Part shown: positions 24,131-33,006 of the stretch, piece after piece
Layout: the number at the start of each line of letters is the position of its first letter
How positions within the stretch are numbered: position 1 is the first letter of the stretch
Origin: Pseudomonadota bacterium
GTDB taxonomy: Bacteria; Pseudomonadota; Gammaproteobacteria; Steroidobacterales; Steroidobacteraceae
DNA: 64,000 nucleotides
Reading direction: 5' to 3'
NCBI GenBank assembly: GCA_963204835.1
Contig: CAUJHJ010000057.1
Location: forward strand, 1 to 64,000
Made by a program: the position numbers and the translations under genes
Notes under the pieces: model-generated
What the model saw: the letters and a program-made list of their open reading frames with translations, nothing else
Databases searched by the model: none
What the model was told of the DNA's origin: nothing

Positions 24131-25741
24131 ATGAACCTGCGCGAACTGCTCAACAAGATCCTCGATGAACTGCGCGGCGCCTGGCGTTTCCGCTGGCTCG
24201 GCATCATTGTCGCCTGGGCGGTATGCGTCGTCGGCTGGTTCGTCGTGATGACGATGCCGAACACCTACAAGGCGACCGCAAAGGTCTACGTCGACACGCG
24301 CGGCATCCTGCGCCCGCTGCTCGAGGGGCTCGCGATCAACCCGGACGTGGCCTCGGGACTCGATCTCGTGCGCCAGGCCCTGCTCAGCCGGCCGCAACTC
24401 GAGCAGGTGGCGCGGGAGACCGACCTCGACCTGCGCGCGACGACACCGGAGCAGCGCGAGCTGCTGATCAACGGCATCCGCGAACGCGTTTCGATCGAGG
24501 CGGCCGACCTTCGCGCCCGCACCACGCAGGGAGAGGGGCTCTACGTCATCAGCTTCGAGGACAGCAGCCGCGACAAGTCGGTCGAGGTCGTGCAGAAGAT
24601 GCTGAACGCATTCGTCGAGAATGCGCTCGGCGAGAAGCGCTCCGGGCAGCAGACGGCGCAGCGGTTCATCGACGAGCAGATCGCCGAGTACGAGCAGCGC
24701 CTGCGCGATGCGGAGTCGCGCCTCGCCGACTTCAAGAAGAAGAACGTCGGCCTGATGCCGGACAGCACCGGGGACTATTTTGGCCGGCTGCAGCAGGAGA
24801 CCCTCGACGCCGAGAAGGTGCGCACGGCGCTGGCGGTCGCCGAGAGCCGCGAGAAGGAGATCCAGCGCCAGCTCGACGGCGAGGAGCCCTTCCTCTTCGG
24901 TTTCGACACGGGCGATACCACGGCGGCCGCGACGCCCGCGTCGGGCGACCTGACGTTCAGGATCCAGGAACTCCAGCGCCAGCTCGACGAGCTGTTGCTG
25001 CGCTATACGGAGAAGCACCCCGAGGTGATCGCGACGCGCAAGACCCTCGACGAGCTGAAGCAGCGCCAGCAGGAGGAGCTCGCACGCGTCAAGGCGGGCC
25101 AGCAGCTGACCGGCAGCCTGTCCTCCTCCCTCAAGAAAAACCCGGTGTACCAGAGCCTCGAGATCGACCTGAAGCGTACGCAGGTGCAGGTGGCCGAGCT
25201 GCGCCGCGAGCTGTCGCAGCGCCAGGGAAAGATCGGCTCGTTGAGGCAGCAGGTCAATTCGGTGCCCGAAGTCGAAGCCGAACTGGCGCGCCTGAATCGC
25301 GACTACGACCAGGTCAGGCAGCAGTACAACGAACTCGTGCAGCGGCGCGAAACCGCGCTGCTCTCGGAGCAGGCGGACAGGACCGGCACGGTGAAGTTCG
25401 ACATCATCGAGCCGCCGGCGGCGCCGATCGAGCCGGTCTCGCCGAACCGGCCGCAGCTGCTGCTGATGGTGCTGCTCGCGGCGCTGGCGGCGGCCGGCGG
25501 CGTCACCTGGCTGCTGAACCAGTTGCGCCCGGTCTTCCACACGGTGCGCGCGCTCACCGAGGTCACCGGCCAGCCGGTCCTCGCCGCGATCAGCCGCACC
25601 TGGGTCGATCGACACCGGCTGCAGCGGCGCACCGAGCTGCTCAAGTTTTCCGCCGCAGCCCTCGTGCTGTTCGTGGTATTCGGCATCGTGATGGCGCTGC
25701 AGGACTTCGCCGCCCGCCATCTGCAGGACCTGATCGGATGA
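24131..25741 (+). CDS. XrtA system polysaccharide chain-length determinant protein
   Basis: This 536-residue Wzz/GumC-type protein sits in the inner membrane and controls polymer length with its tyrosine kinase partner. It has an N-terminal membrane helix (about 25-40, FRWLGIIVAWAVCVVGW). A periplasmic Wzz domain with VYVDTRGILRPLLEGLAI and a long coiled-coil region (about 175-430, many Glu/Gln/Arg heptads) follow. A second membrane helix near 445-460 is preceded by the Pro-rich EPPAAPIEPVSPNRP. An extra hydrophobic segment near the C-terminus is typical of the PEP-CTERM subfamily. The kinase gene follows after 7 bases. Confidence 0.93.
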   Translation: MNLRELLNKILDELRGAWRFRWLGIIVAWAVCVVGWFVVMTMPNTYKATAKVYVDTRGILRPLLEGLAINPDVASGLDLVRQALLSRPQLEQVARETDLDLRATTPEQRELLINGIRERVSIEAADLRARTTQGEGLYVISFEDSSRDKSVEVVQKMLNAFVENALGEKRSGQQTAQRFIDEQIAEYEQRLRDAESRLADFKKKNVGLMPDSTGDYFGRLQQETLDAEKVRTALAVAESREKEIQRQLDGEEPFLFGFDTGDTTAAATPASGDLTFRIQELQRQLDELLLRYTEKHPEVIATRKTLDELKQRQQEELARVKAGQQLTGSLSSSLKKNPVYQSLEIDLKRTQVQVAELRRELSQRQGKIGSLRQQVNSVPEVEAELARLNRDYDQVRQQYNELVQRRETALLSEQADRTGTVKFDIIEPPAAPIEPVSPNRPQLLLMVLLAALAAAGGVTWLLNQLRPVFHTVRALTEVTGQPVLAAISRTWVDRHRLQRRTELLKFSAAALVLFVVFGIVMALQDFAARHLQDLIG

Positions 25742-25748
25742 GTGACGC

Positions 25749-26702
25749 ATGAGCATCGTCGAACGAGCCCTGAAGCGGTTGCAGCAGAGCGGCCAGACGG
25801 CAGCGCAGGCCGCGCGGCCGACGACGCCGACTGCGCCGGCGGATCGCAAGGCGCGACCGGCGGCGCCCGCCGTGCCCCCGGCGGCGCAGTCCCGCGAGGT
25901 CGGGTCGCGCCGCCAGTTCGGGGATCCCGCGAAGACGCTGCACGTCGACTTCGACCAGCTGCGGCGCGCGGGCCTCATGCCGCCCGAGCACCAGCAACGG
26001 GAGCTGTCGCACCAGTACCGCACGCTGAAGCGCCCGATCCTCAGGAACGCCTTCGGCGCGGACGGCTCGCCCGCGGATACGGGGCGGAACTCGCCGCGCA
26101 CGCTCATGGTGACGAGCGCGCTGCCGGGAGAAGGCAAGACATTCACGGCGATCAACCTCGCGTTGAGCCTTGCGCTGGAAAAGGACCATAGCGTCATCCT
26201 GGTCGACGGCGACGCGCCAAAGCCGCACGTCAGCCAGGCATTCGGCATCGGCGGTGAACCGGGGCTGCTCGACCTGCTCGGGAACGCGGACTTGCAGGTG
26301 GAGTCCGTGGTGCTGCCGACCGACGTGCGAGGCCTCTTTCTGTTGCCGATCGGCCGGCGGAGCGAGGCGGCGACCGAACTGCTCGCGAGTGCGCGCATGC
26401 GCCAGGTGATCGAGGAACTCGGCCGGCTCGACGTCAACGGCATCGTGCTGCTCGATTCCCCGCCGATGCTGCTGACCAGCGAGGCGCAGGTGCTCGCGTC
26501 GCTGTTCGGCCAGGTGGTGCTCGTGGTGGGGGCGGGCAGCACGCCGCAGCAGGCCGTGACGGATGCACTCGGAATCATCGGCGAGGGGCCGCAAGTCGGG
26601 CTCGTGCTGAACCAGGCGCTGCACGACAACAACGTCGGCGGCTACTACGGATACGGTTACGGGGACGGGTTCCTCGACACGACGCAAACGGACAAACAAT
26701 GA
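25749..26702 (+). CDS. XrtA-associated tyrosine autokinase
   Basis: This 317-residue BY-kinase phosphorylates itself on C-terminal tyrosines and works with the chain-length protein to time polymerisation and export. A Pro/Ala-rich N-terminal region precedes the ATPase domain. Walker A is SALPGEGKT (Lys130), Walker A' is VILVDGDAPKPHVS, and Walker B is NGIVLLDSPPML. The C-terminus has a tyrosine cluster (GGYYGYGYGDGF), the autophosphorylation site. The last codons overlap the start of the outer-membrane protein gene by four bases. Confidence 0.93.
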   Translation: MSIVERALKRLQQSGQTAAQAARPTTPTAPADRKARPAAPAVPPAAQSREVGSRRQFGDPAKTLHVDFDQLRRAGLMPPEHQQRELSHQYRTLKRPILRNAFGADGSPADTGRNSPRTLMVTSALPGEGKTFTAINLALSLALEKDHSVILVDGDAPKPHVSQAFGIGGEPGLLDLLGNADLQVESVVLPTDVRGLFLLPIGRRSEAATELLASARMRQVIEELGRLDVNGIVLLDSPPMLLTSEAQVLASLFGQVVLVVGAGSTPQQAVTDALGIIGEGPQVGLVLNQALHDNNVGGYYGYGYGDGFLDTTQTDKQ

Positions 26703-28003
26703 ACAGGATCGGCAAGCGGGGGCTGTCGCTCGCGATCGCGACAGTGTGGATGTGTGCCGTCAATGTGAATGCCCAGGAAGTCGATCTCGGGCTGACCATC
26801 GGTGCATTCCACTCGGACAACATCAGGCGCGAGAGTGTCGGCGAAGAGTCGCAGACCGTCGGCGAGCTCGGCCTGCGGCTCGGCTGGACTCGCGACTCCG
26901 GCCGCCTCGATGCGGACGTCGACGCCAACCTCGCGTACCGCGAGTATTTCGACGATGCCTACGATTCGGACCTGCAGGGCGGCTTCAACGGCAGGCTGAC
27001 CTACTGGTTCCTGCCCGAGCGCCTGAGCTGGGAGTTCCAGGACAACTATGCGCGGGCGCTCATCGACCCGCGCAATGTCGACACGCCCGGCAACCAGCAG
27101 AACGCCAACTACTTCACGACCGGCCCGGACCTGCGCCTGCAGATCGGCGAACGGACGGCTGTGTTGGTGGGTGGCCGATGGTCCGACGCCTATTACGAGG
27201 ATACGGATGCCGGCAACCAGCGGCTGACGGGCACGCTCGGCATCGAGCGGAGCCTGAGTGAACGCTCGACCCTGTCCGTGAACGCCACGGCCGATCGCGT
27301 CGAATTCGACGACGACGGCCTGGGCAGCGACTTCGACCGCCAGTCCGGCTACATCGAGTATGCGAACCAGGGGGCGCGCACGCGCTTGAGCCTGCGGGCG
27401 GGCGGCACGGTGCTGCACGACTTCGGCGACACGACCGACGGCCCGCTGTTCAATCTGACGATCGAACGGCAGCTGTCGGCCCGTTCGACCCTCACGGTGA
27501 ACGCGGGCACGGAGCTCACGGACTCGGCCGAGGCGATGCGCCGCGACCAGGTCATCGACGGTGTCGACATCGAGGGTGGGCGCCCGATCGTGTCCAGTGG
27601 CCAGTTCCAGTCTGACTATGTGTCGGTCGGCTGGGCGCTCGAAGGAGCGCGCACGACCCTCGACCTCGCCGCGGACCTGCGTTCCGAGGATTACGAGCGC
27701 GACGCGACGCTCAACCGCGATGCGATCGGCGCCACGGCGTCCTTCGTGCGCCAGCTGAGTGCCCGCCTGTCGTGGCGCCTGTTCGGCGGGTGGACGACTC
27801 AGGACTTCGACCGTTCCAACGTCAAGTTCGACGAGTGGAACGCCGGCACGGGGTTCGACTGGCTGCTCACGGAGACCGTCGGGGTCACGCTCGTGGCCGA
27901 GCGCTTCGAGGGATCGGGCGATACGCTCGCCGGCGCCAACCAGCGCGACTACACCGAGAACCGCGTAACGGTCCACCTGACCTACACGCCGCGACGCCGC
28001 TGA
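26699..28003 (+). CDS. PEP-CTERM system-associated outer membrane protein (TIGR03016-like)
   Basis: This 434-residue protein has a Sec signal (RGLSLAIATVWMCAVNVNAQE). The rest is alternating-polarity strands of a predicted outer-membrane beta-barrel, ending in an aromatic/hydrophobic strand (ENRVTVHLTYTPRRR). It occupies the slot of the TIGR03016 proteins in exosortase A loci and may help polysaccharide cross the outer membrane. Its precise function is unproven. It is translationally coupled to the tyrosine kinase gene and followed after 10 bases by the deacetylase. Confidence 0.87.
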   Translation: MNRIGKRGLSLAIATVWMCAVNVNAQEVDLGLTIGAFHSDNIRRESVGEESQTVGELGLRLGWTRDSGRLDADVDANLAYREYFDDAYDSDLQGGFNGRLTYWFLPERLSWEFQDNYARALIDPRNVDTPGNQQNANYFTTGPDLRLQIGERTAVLVGGRWSDAYYEDTDAGNQRLTGTLGIERSLSERSTLSVNATADRVEFDDDGLGSDFDRQSGYIEYANQGARTRLSLRAGGTVLHDFGDTTDGPLFNLTIERQLSARSTLTVNAGTELTDSAEAMRRDQVIDGVDIEGGRPIVSSGQFQSDYVSVGWALEGARTTLDLAADLRSEDYERDATLNRDAIGATASFVRQLSARLSWRLFGGWTTQDFDRSNVKFDEWNAGTGFDWLLTETVGVTLVAERFEGSGDTLAGANQRDYTENRVTVHLTYTPRRR

Positions 28004-28013
28004 GCCCTGGCAC

Positions 28014-28862
28014 GTGGACGCAGCGAACCAGGCACTCGTGAATGCCTTCTCCATCGATGTGGAAGACTACTTCCACGTGGAGGCGCTCGCGTCTGCGATA
28101 GACCGCAGCCGGTGGGATACGCTCGAATACCGGGCCGAGGCGAACACGCGGCGCGTGCTCGACATCCTCTCGCAGGAGAAGGTGCGCGCGACGTTCTTCA
28201 TCCTCGGCTGGGTGGCGAAGCGCTCGCCGCAGCTGGTGCGCGACATCCACGCCGCCGGCCACGAGGTGGCCTGCCACGGCCTGACCCACCAGACCGTCTA
28301 CACGCAGACGCCTGATGTCTTCCGCGCCGAGACGCGCGAGGCGAAGCAGCGGCTCGAGGACGCGACGGGTGTGCCCGTGCGCGGCTATCGCGCCGCGACC
28401 TACTCGATCACCGCGCGCTCGCTGTGGGCCCTCGATATCCTCGAAGAGCTCGGCTTCAGGTACGACTCCAGCATCTTTCCGATCCGCCACGACCTCTATG
28501 GCATCCCGGGTTCGCCGCGCTTCGCGCATCGGGTCGCCTCGGGTGCGCTGCTCGAAGTACCGATCACGACCGTGGAATACATGGGCCAGCGCCTGCCGGC
28601 GGGCGGTGGCGGGTATTTCCGCCTGCTGCCGTATGCACTGTTTCGCGCCGCCGTGCGCCGCGTGAATGCGCGCGACGGCCAGGCCGCCGTGTTCTATTGC
28701 CATCCGTGGGAAATCGACCCGGGGCAGCCGCGCGTGGCGGGCATCTCGGCGAAATCGAAGTTCCGCCACTACACGAATCTCGACCGCATGGAAGGCCGCC
28801 TGCGCCACCTGCTGCGGGATTTCCGCTGGGGCCGCATGGACGAGGTCTTTGGTGTCGCCTGA
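28014..28862 (+). CDS. XrtA system polysaccharide deacetylase
   Basis: This NodB-type polysaccharide deacetylase (282 residues) removes N-acetyl groups from the polymer. The metal-site motifs are present: SIDVEDYFHVE near the N-terminus, HEVACHGLTHQTVY (H-x3-H) and RGYRAATYSIT. YFRLLPYALFRAAVRR and FYCHPWEIDP are typical of the PEP-CTERM subfamily. It has no signal peptide, as in other members of this subfamily. Start is GTG 28014, shortly after the outer-membrane protein gene. The end overlaps the FemAB gene by 11 bases. Confidence 0.93.
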   Translation: MDAANQALVNAFSIDVEDYFHVEALASAIDRSRWDTLEYRAEANTRRVLDILSQEKVRATFFILGWVAKRSPQLVRDIHAAGHEVACHGLTHQTVYTQTPDVFRAETREAKQRLEDATGVPVRGYRAATYSITARSLWALDILEELGFRYDSSIFPIRHDLYGIPGSPRFAHRVASGALLEVPITTVEYMGQRLPAGGGGYFRLLPYALFRAAVRRVNARDGQAAVFYCHPWEIDPGQPRVAGISAKSKFRHYTNLDRMEGRLRHLLRDFRWGRMDEVFGVA

Positions 28863-29886
28863 CGTCGAGGTTCAACAGCTCGGCCCCGACCTCGAAAGCG
28901 CCTGGGATGCATTCGTCAGGGCGCACCCCGAGGGCACGTTCTTCCATCTCGCCGGCTGGCGCGAGGTGTTGCGCCGCGCGTTCGGGCATCGCACCCACTA
29001 TCTCGTCGCGCTCGCCGGCGGCGAAGTGCGCGGCGTGCTGCCGCTCGCTGAAGTGAAGAGCCTGCTGTTCGGCCACTCGCTCGTCTCGACGCCGTTCTGC
29101 GTCTACGGCGGTATCGTGGCTGCGGACGAGGCGGCGAAGGCCGCGCTCGAAGCGCGCGCCTGCGCGCTGGCGCAGGAACTCGGCGTCGACTACCTCGAGA
29201 TGCGCAACCGGCGGCGCCAGCACCCGGGCTGGCCCGCCAAGGACCTCTACGTCACGTTCCGCAAGGCGATCGCGGAGGACAGCGAGCAGAACCTGCTCGC
29301 GATCCCGCGCAAGCAGCGCGCGATGGTCCGCAAGGGCATCCAGAAGGGGCTGAGCGCCGAGATCGACGCGCGCCCCGACCGGCTCTACGCCATGTATTCC
29401 GAGAGCCTGCGCAACCTCGGCACGCCGGTGTTCTCCAAGCGCTATCTCGGGATCCTGCAGGAGGTGTTCGGCAGGGATTGCGAGATCCTCACCGTGATGC
29501 ACGAGGCCGCGCCGGTCGCGAGCGTGCTGAGCTTCTATTTCCGGGACGAAGTGCTGCCGTACTACGGCGGCGGCACGCGTGCCGCGCGCGGCGTGTCGGG
29601 CAACGACTTCATGTACTGGAGCGTGATGGAACGTGCGCGCGAGGGCGGGCGGCGGCTGTTCGACTACGGCCGCAGCAAGCGCGGCACCGGCTCCTACGAT
29701 TTCAAGACCTACTGGGGGTTCGAGCCCGAGCCGCTGCACTATGAATACTTCCTCGTCCGCCGGCGCGAGCTGCCGAACCTGAGCCCGACGAACCCGAAGT
29801 ACGAGGCGATGATCCGCCTCTGGCGCAGCCTGCCGGTCGCGCTCACCCGGCTCATCGGCCCGCCGGTCGCGAAGTACCTCGGGTAA
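28852..29886 (+). CDS. XrtA/PEP-CTERM system-associated FemAB-family protein
   Basis: This is a 344-residue GNAT-fold protein of the FemAB type. FemAB enzymes transfer amino acids from tRNA to peptidoglycan; the exosortase-associated branch presumably transfers an acyl or aminoacyl group in exopolysaccharide assembly. Motifs include GTFFHLAGWREVLRRAFGH, LGVDYLEMRNRR, LLAIPRKQRAMVRKG and FDYGRSKRGTGSYDFKTYWGFEPEPL. The frame is open further upstream, but GTG 28852 is preceded by a GAGG site and overlaps the deacetylase end by 11 bases, giving the family N-terminus. A more diverged FemAB/GNAT protein is encoded at 49353-50417. Confidence 0.9.
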   Translation: MSPDVEVQQLGPDLESAWDAFVRAHPEGTFFHLAGWREVLRRAFGHRTHYLVALAGGEVRGVLPLAEVKSLLFGHSLVSTPFCVYGGIVAADEAAKAALEARACALAQELGVDYLEMRNRRRQHPGWPAKDLYVTFRKAIAEDSEQNLLAIPRKQRAMVRKGIQKGLSAEIDARPDRLYAMYSESLRNLGTPVFSKRYLGILQEVFGRDCEILTVMHEAAPVASVLSFYFRDEVLPYYGGGTRAARGVSGNDFMYWSVMERAREGGRRLFDYGRSKRGTGSYDFKTYWGFEPEPLHYEYFLVRRRELPNLSPTNPKYEAMIRLWRSLPVALTRLIGPPVAKYLG

Positions 29887-29890
29887 GGCC

Positions 29891-31825
29891 ATGTGCGGAA
29901 TCTACGGAATCCTCGGCCTCACAGGCGCCGCGCCCGATGCGCCGGAGCTGCTGCACCGGATGGGCATGGCGATCCATCATCGCGGCCCGGACGACGAGGG
30001 CGCCTTCGCCGAGGGCCCGATGCTGCTCGGCATGCGGCGCCTCTCGATCATCGACCTTGCGGGCGGGCACCAGCCAATCGCCGGCGAGGACGGAAATGTC
30101 GTCGTCGTCTGCAACGGCGAGATCTACAACTTCCAGGCCCTGCGCCGCGAGCTCGAAGGCAAGGGGCATCGCTTCGCGACGCACAGCGACACCGAAGTGA
30201 TCGTGCACGGCTACGAGGAGTACGGCGACGCCTTCCTCGGGCGGCTCGAGGGCATGTTCGGGCTCGCGGTCTGGGACCGCCGCCGCCGGCGCCTGCTGGT
30301 CGCGCGCGATCCGCTCGGCATCAAGCCGGTCTATTACTGGCAGGACGCGAAGCGGCTCGCGTTTGCTTCGGAGGCGAAGGCCCTGCTGCGCGTGCCGGGC
30401 GTCGAGGCGCGCATCGATTCCGGCGCGCTCGCCCAGTACCTGTCGGTCGGCTATGTGTGCGCGCCGAACGCGATGTTCGCGGGCATGCGCAAGCTCCCGC
30501 CGGGCCACTTGCTGGTGGCGGAGGACGGATGCGTCGAGGTGCGCGCCTACTGGTCGCTCGCCCCCGGGGTCGACGAGTCCCGCAGCGAGGCGTCCTGGAT
30601 CGAGGAACTGCGCGGCGAGATGGAGCGTGCGGTCCGCGAGCAGATGGTCAGCGACGTGCCGATCGGCGCGTTCCTTTCCGGCGGAATCGACTCGAGCGCG
30701 GTGGTCGCCTTCATGTCGCGCCACGCCGACCGGCCGGTGCGCACCTATTCGATCGGCTTCGCCGGCTCCTCGGGCGCGGCGCTCTACAATGAGCTGCCGC
30801 ACGCGCGCGCCGTCGCGCAGGCCTTCGGCACCGAGCATCGCGAGATCCTCGTGCAGCCGGATGTCGCGGGACTGCTGCCGCGGCTGCTGTGGCACATGGA
30901 CGAGCCGGTCGCGGATGCGGCCTTCATCACGACCTACCTCGTCTCGAAGTTCGCGCGCGAGGACTCCACCGTGATCCTCTCGGGCGTCGGTGGCGACGAG
31001 TTGTTCGGCGGCTACCGTCGCTACCTCGACGAACACTACCGGCGCCACTACCAGCGCATCCCCCGCGTGATCCGCCGCTCGCTCATCGACCCGATCGCAC
31101 GCCGCCTGCCGAGCGACCGCCATCACCGGCTGCTCAATGAACTGCGCCTCGCCAAGGCCTTCGTGCTCGCCGACGCCCTGCCGTTCGAGGACCGCTACCG
31201 GCGCTACATGGAAGTTTTCGGGGCGGAAGAGCGGGCTGCACTGCTGCTCGGGCAGGGCGGGGCGTTTGACGATTGCATCGCGCGTGCCTTCGCGGCTTCC
31301 GCGGCCACCGATCCACTGCGGCGGTTGATGGATGTCGACCTCGCGACGCAGATGCCCGAAGACCTGCTGATGCTCACCGACAAGATGAGCATGGCCGTCT
31401 CGCTCGAGTGCCGCGTGCCGCTGCTCGACCAGCGGCTCGTCGATCTCGCCGCGCGCATGCCGGGCCGGCACAAGGTCCGCGGCGGCGACCTCAAGCACGC
31501 GATGAAGCGGGCGCTCGAAGGCGTGCTGCCCGAGAGCATCCTCAGGCGCGAGAAACGCGGCTTCGGCGCGCCGATCGGTGCGTGGTTCAGGCAGGAGCTG
31601 GCGCCGCTGGTCGCCGACCTGCTGTCGCCGGCGACTGTGGGCCGCCGCGGCCTGCTCGACCCGGAAGCGGTCGCGCGCACGATCGCCGACCACGAGGCGC
31701 AACGGGCCGATCGCACCGATCACCTGCTCGCGCTCGTCAACCTCGAGATCTGGGCTCGCCTCTACCTCGACGGCGAGAGTGTCGAGGCGGTGACGGCCGA
31801 GCTCAAGGCGCAGCTCGCGGCATGA
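29891..31825 (+). CDS. asnB: Asparagine synthase-type amidotransferase (glutamine-hydrolysing)
   Basis: This 644-residue protein has both AsnB domains. The N-terminal glutaminase domain has the nucleophile Cys2 (MCGIYGILG) with RRLSIIDLAGGHQPI and NGEIYNFQAL. The C-terminal synthetase domain has the PP-loop SGGIDSSAVVAFM and LSGVGGDELFGGYRRY. In exosortase loci such enzymes probably amidate a sugar acid of the exopolysaccharide rather than aspartate. That fits the GDP-mannose dehydrogenase-like gene downstream, but it is inference. It is one of four asparagine-synthetase-like proteins in the window and one of the two with an intact Cys2. It overlaps the next glycosyltransferase gene by four bases. 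Confidence 0.9.
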   Translation: MCGIYGILGLTGAAPDAPELLHRMGMAIHHRGPDDEGAFAEGPMLLGMRRLSIIDLAGGHQPIAGEDGNVVVVCNGEIYNFQALRRELEGKGHRFATHSDTEVIVHGYEEYGDAFLGRLEGMFGLAVWDRRRRRLLVARDPLGIKPVYYWQDAKRLAFASEAKALLRVPGVEARIDSGALAQYLSVGYVCAPNAMFAGMRKLPPGHLLVAEDGCVEVRAYWSLAPGVDESRSEASWIEELRGEMERAVREQMVSDVPIGAFLSGGIDSSAVVAFMSRHADRPVRTYSIGFAGSSGAALYNELPHARAVAQAFGTEHREILVQPDVAGLLPRLLWHMDEPVADAAFITTYLVSKFAREDSTVILSGVGGDELFGGYRRYLDEHYRRHYQRIPRVIRRSLIDPIARRLPSDRHHRLLNELRLAKAFVLADALPFEDRYRRYMEVFGAEERAALLLGQGGAFDDCIARAFAASAATDPLRRLMDVDLATQMPEDLLMLTDKMSMAVSLECRVPLLDQRLVDLAARMPGRHKVRGGDLKHAMKRALEGVLPESILRREKRGFGAPIGAWFRQELAPLVADLLSPATVGRRGLLDPEAVARTIADHEAQRADRTDHLLALVNLEIWARLYLDGESVEAVTAELKAQLAA

Positions 31826-33006
31826 ACATCCTTTTCGTCTGCCACCGGGTTCCCTATCCGCCGAAGCGAGGCGGCAAGATCCGGCCGTTCAACATCATCC
31901 GGCACCTGCATGGGCAGGGGCATCGCGTGACGGTGGCCTCGCTCGCGCGCACGGACGCCGAGCTCGCCGAAGCGCGGGAGCTTTCGCAACATTGCACGGA
32001 AGTCCTGGCCGAGGTCCTGCCGGACCGCATTGCCTACCCGCAAATGGTGGCGCGCCTGCCGACGCCGGCGCCCTCGAGCTTCGGCTATTTCTGGTCGAAC
32101 CGTCTCGCGCGGCGGATCGAGGCCGCGGCCAGGGCCACGCGCTTCGATCTCGTCTTCGTGCACTGTTCGTCGGTAGCGAGCCTTGTCGAAGGGGTGGCCG
32201 CGCCGCTGCGGATCATCGACTTCGGCGACATGGACTCGCAGAAGTGGCGCGAGTACGCAGGCCATCGGCCGTTTCCGCTCTCGTTCGGTTACTGGCTCGA
32301 GGCCGTCAAGCTCGAGCGGCGCGAGCGACGCATCGCGCAGGCCTTCGACCTTGCCACCTGCACGACGCGCGCCGAACTCGAATCGTTGCGCGCGCTGGGT
32401 GCGACGGGCCCTTCGGACTGGTTCCCGAACGGTGTCGATGCGGGGTTCTTTGCGCCGGACGACACGCCGTATGAACCCGACCTCATCGCCTTCGTCGGCC
32501 GCATGGATTACTTCCCGAACCAGCAGGGCGTGACCGGCTTTTGCCGCGACATCCTGCCGGCGCTGCGCGCGAGGCGCCCCGGCCTGCGGTTCTCGATTGT
32601 CGGCGCGGATCCGCCGGAATCCATCCGCGCGCTCGCGCGCGAGCCCGGGGTCGAGGTCACGGGTTCGGTGCCCGACGTGCGCCCGCACGTGCGTCGTGCG
32701 GCGCTCACGGTGGCGCCGCTAGCGATCGCACGCGGCACGCAGAACAAGATCCTGGAATCGATGGCGATGGGCGTGCCCGTCGTATGCAGCCGTGAGGCTT
32801 CGGGGGGCGTCGACGCGGTGGCGGGTGAGCACCTGCTCGAAGCGTCGAGTCCGTCGCTGTGGGTCGAAGCGATCGCGAGCATTCTGGACGATCCGCCGAC
32901 CCGGCAGCGGTTGTCGGTCGCGGGCCGGGAGCGGGTTTTGAGTCATCACAGTTGGGCCGCGTCGATGCACCGGCTCGATGGAATCATCAAGGAAGCAAGG
33001 CGATGA
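31822..33006 (+). CDS. XrtA system glycosyltransferase (TIGR03087-like)
   Basis: This GT4-type glycosyltransferase (394 residues) has an N-terminal MNILFVCHRVPYPPKRGGKIRPFNIIRHL signature split over the acceptor domain. A donor domain carries AFVGRMDYFPNQQG, VTGSVPDVRPHVRRA and APLAIARGTQNKILESMAMGVPVV. The N-terminal P-P-x-x-G-G-K-I-R pattern is diagnostic of the PEP-CTERM stp1 group. It likely adds one sugar to the lipid-linked repeat unit at the cytoplasmic membrane face. ATG 31822 overlaps the asnB stop (ATGA), and its own stop overlaps the dehydrogenase start. Confidence 0.92.
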   Translation: MNILFVCHRVPYPPKRGGKIRPFNIIRHLHGQGHRVTVASLARTDAELAEARELSQHCTEVLAEVLPDRIAYPQMVARLPTPAPSSFGYFWSNRLARRIEAAARATRFDLVFVHCSSVASLVEGVAAPLRIIDFGDMDSQKWREYAGHRPFPLSFGYWLEAVKLERRERRIAQAFDLATCTTRAELESLRALGATGPSDWFPNGVDAGFFAPDDTPYEPDLIAFVGRMDYFPNQQGVTGFCRDILPALRARRPGLRFSIVGADPPESIRALAREPGVEVTGSVPDVRPHVRRAALTVAPLAIARGTQNKILESMAMGVPVVCSREASGGVDAVAGEHLLEASSPSLWVEAIASILDDPPTRQRLSVAGRERVLSHHSWAASMHRLDGIIKEARR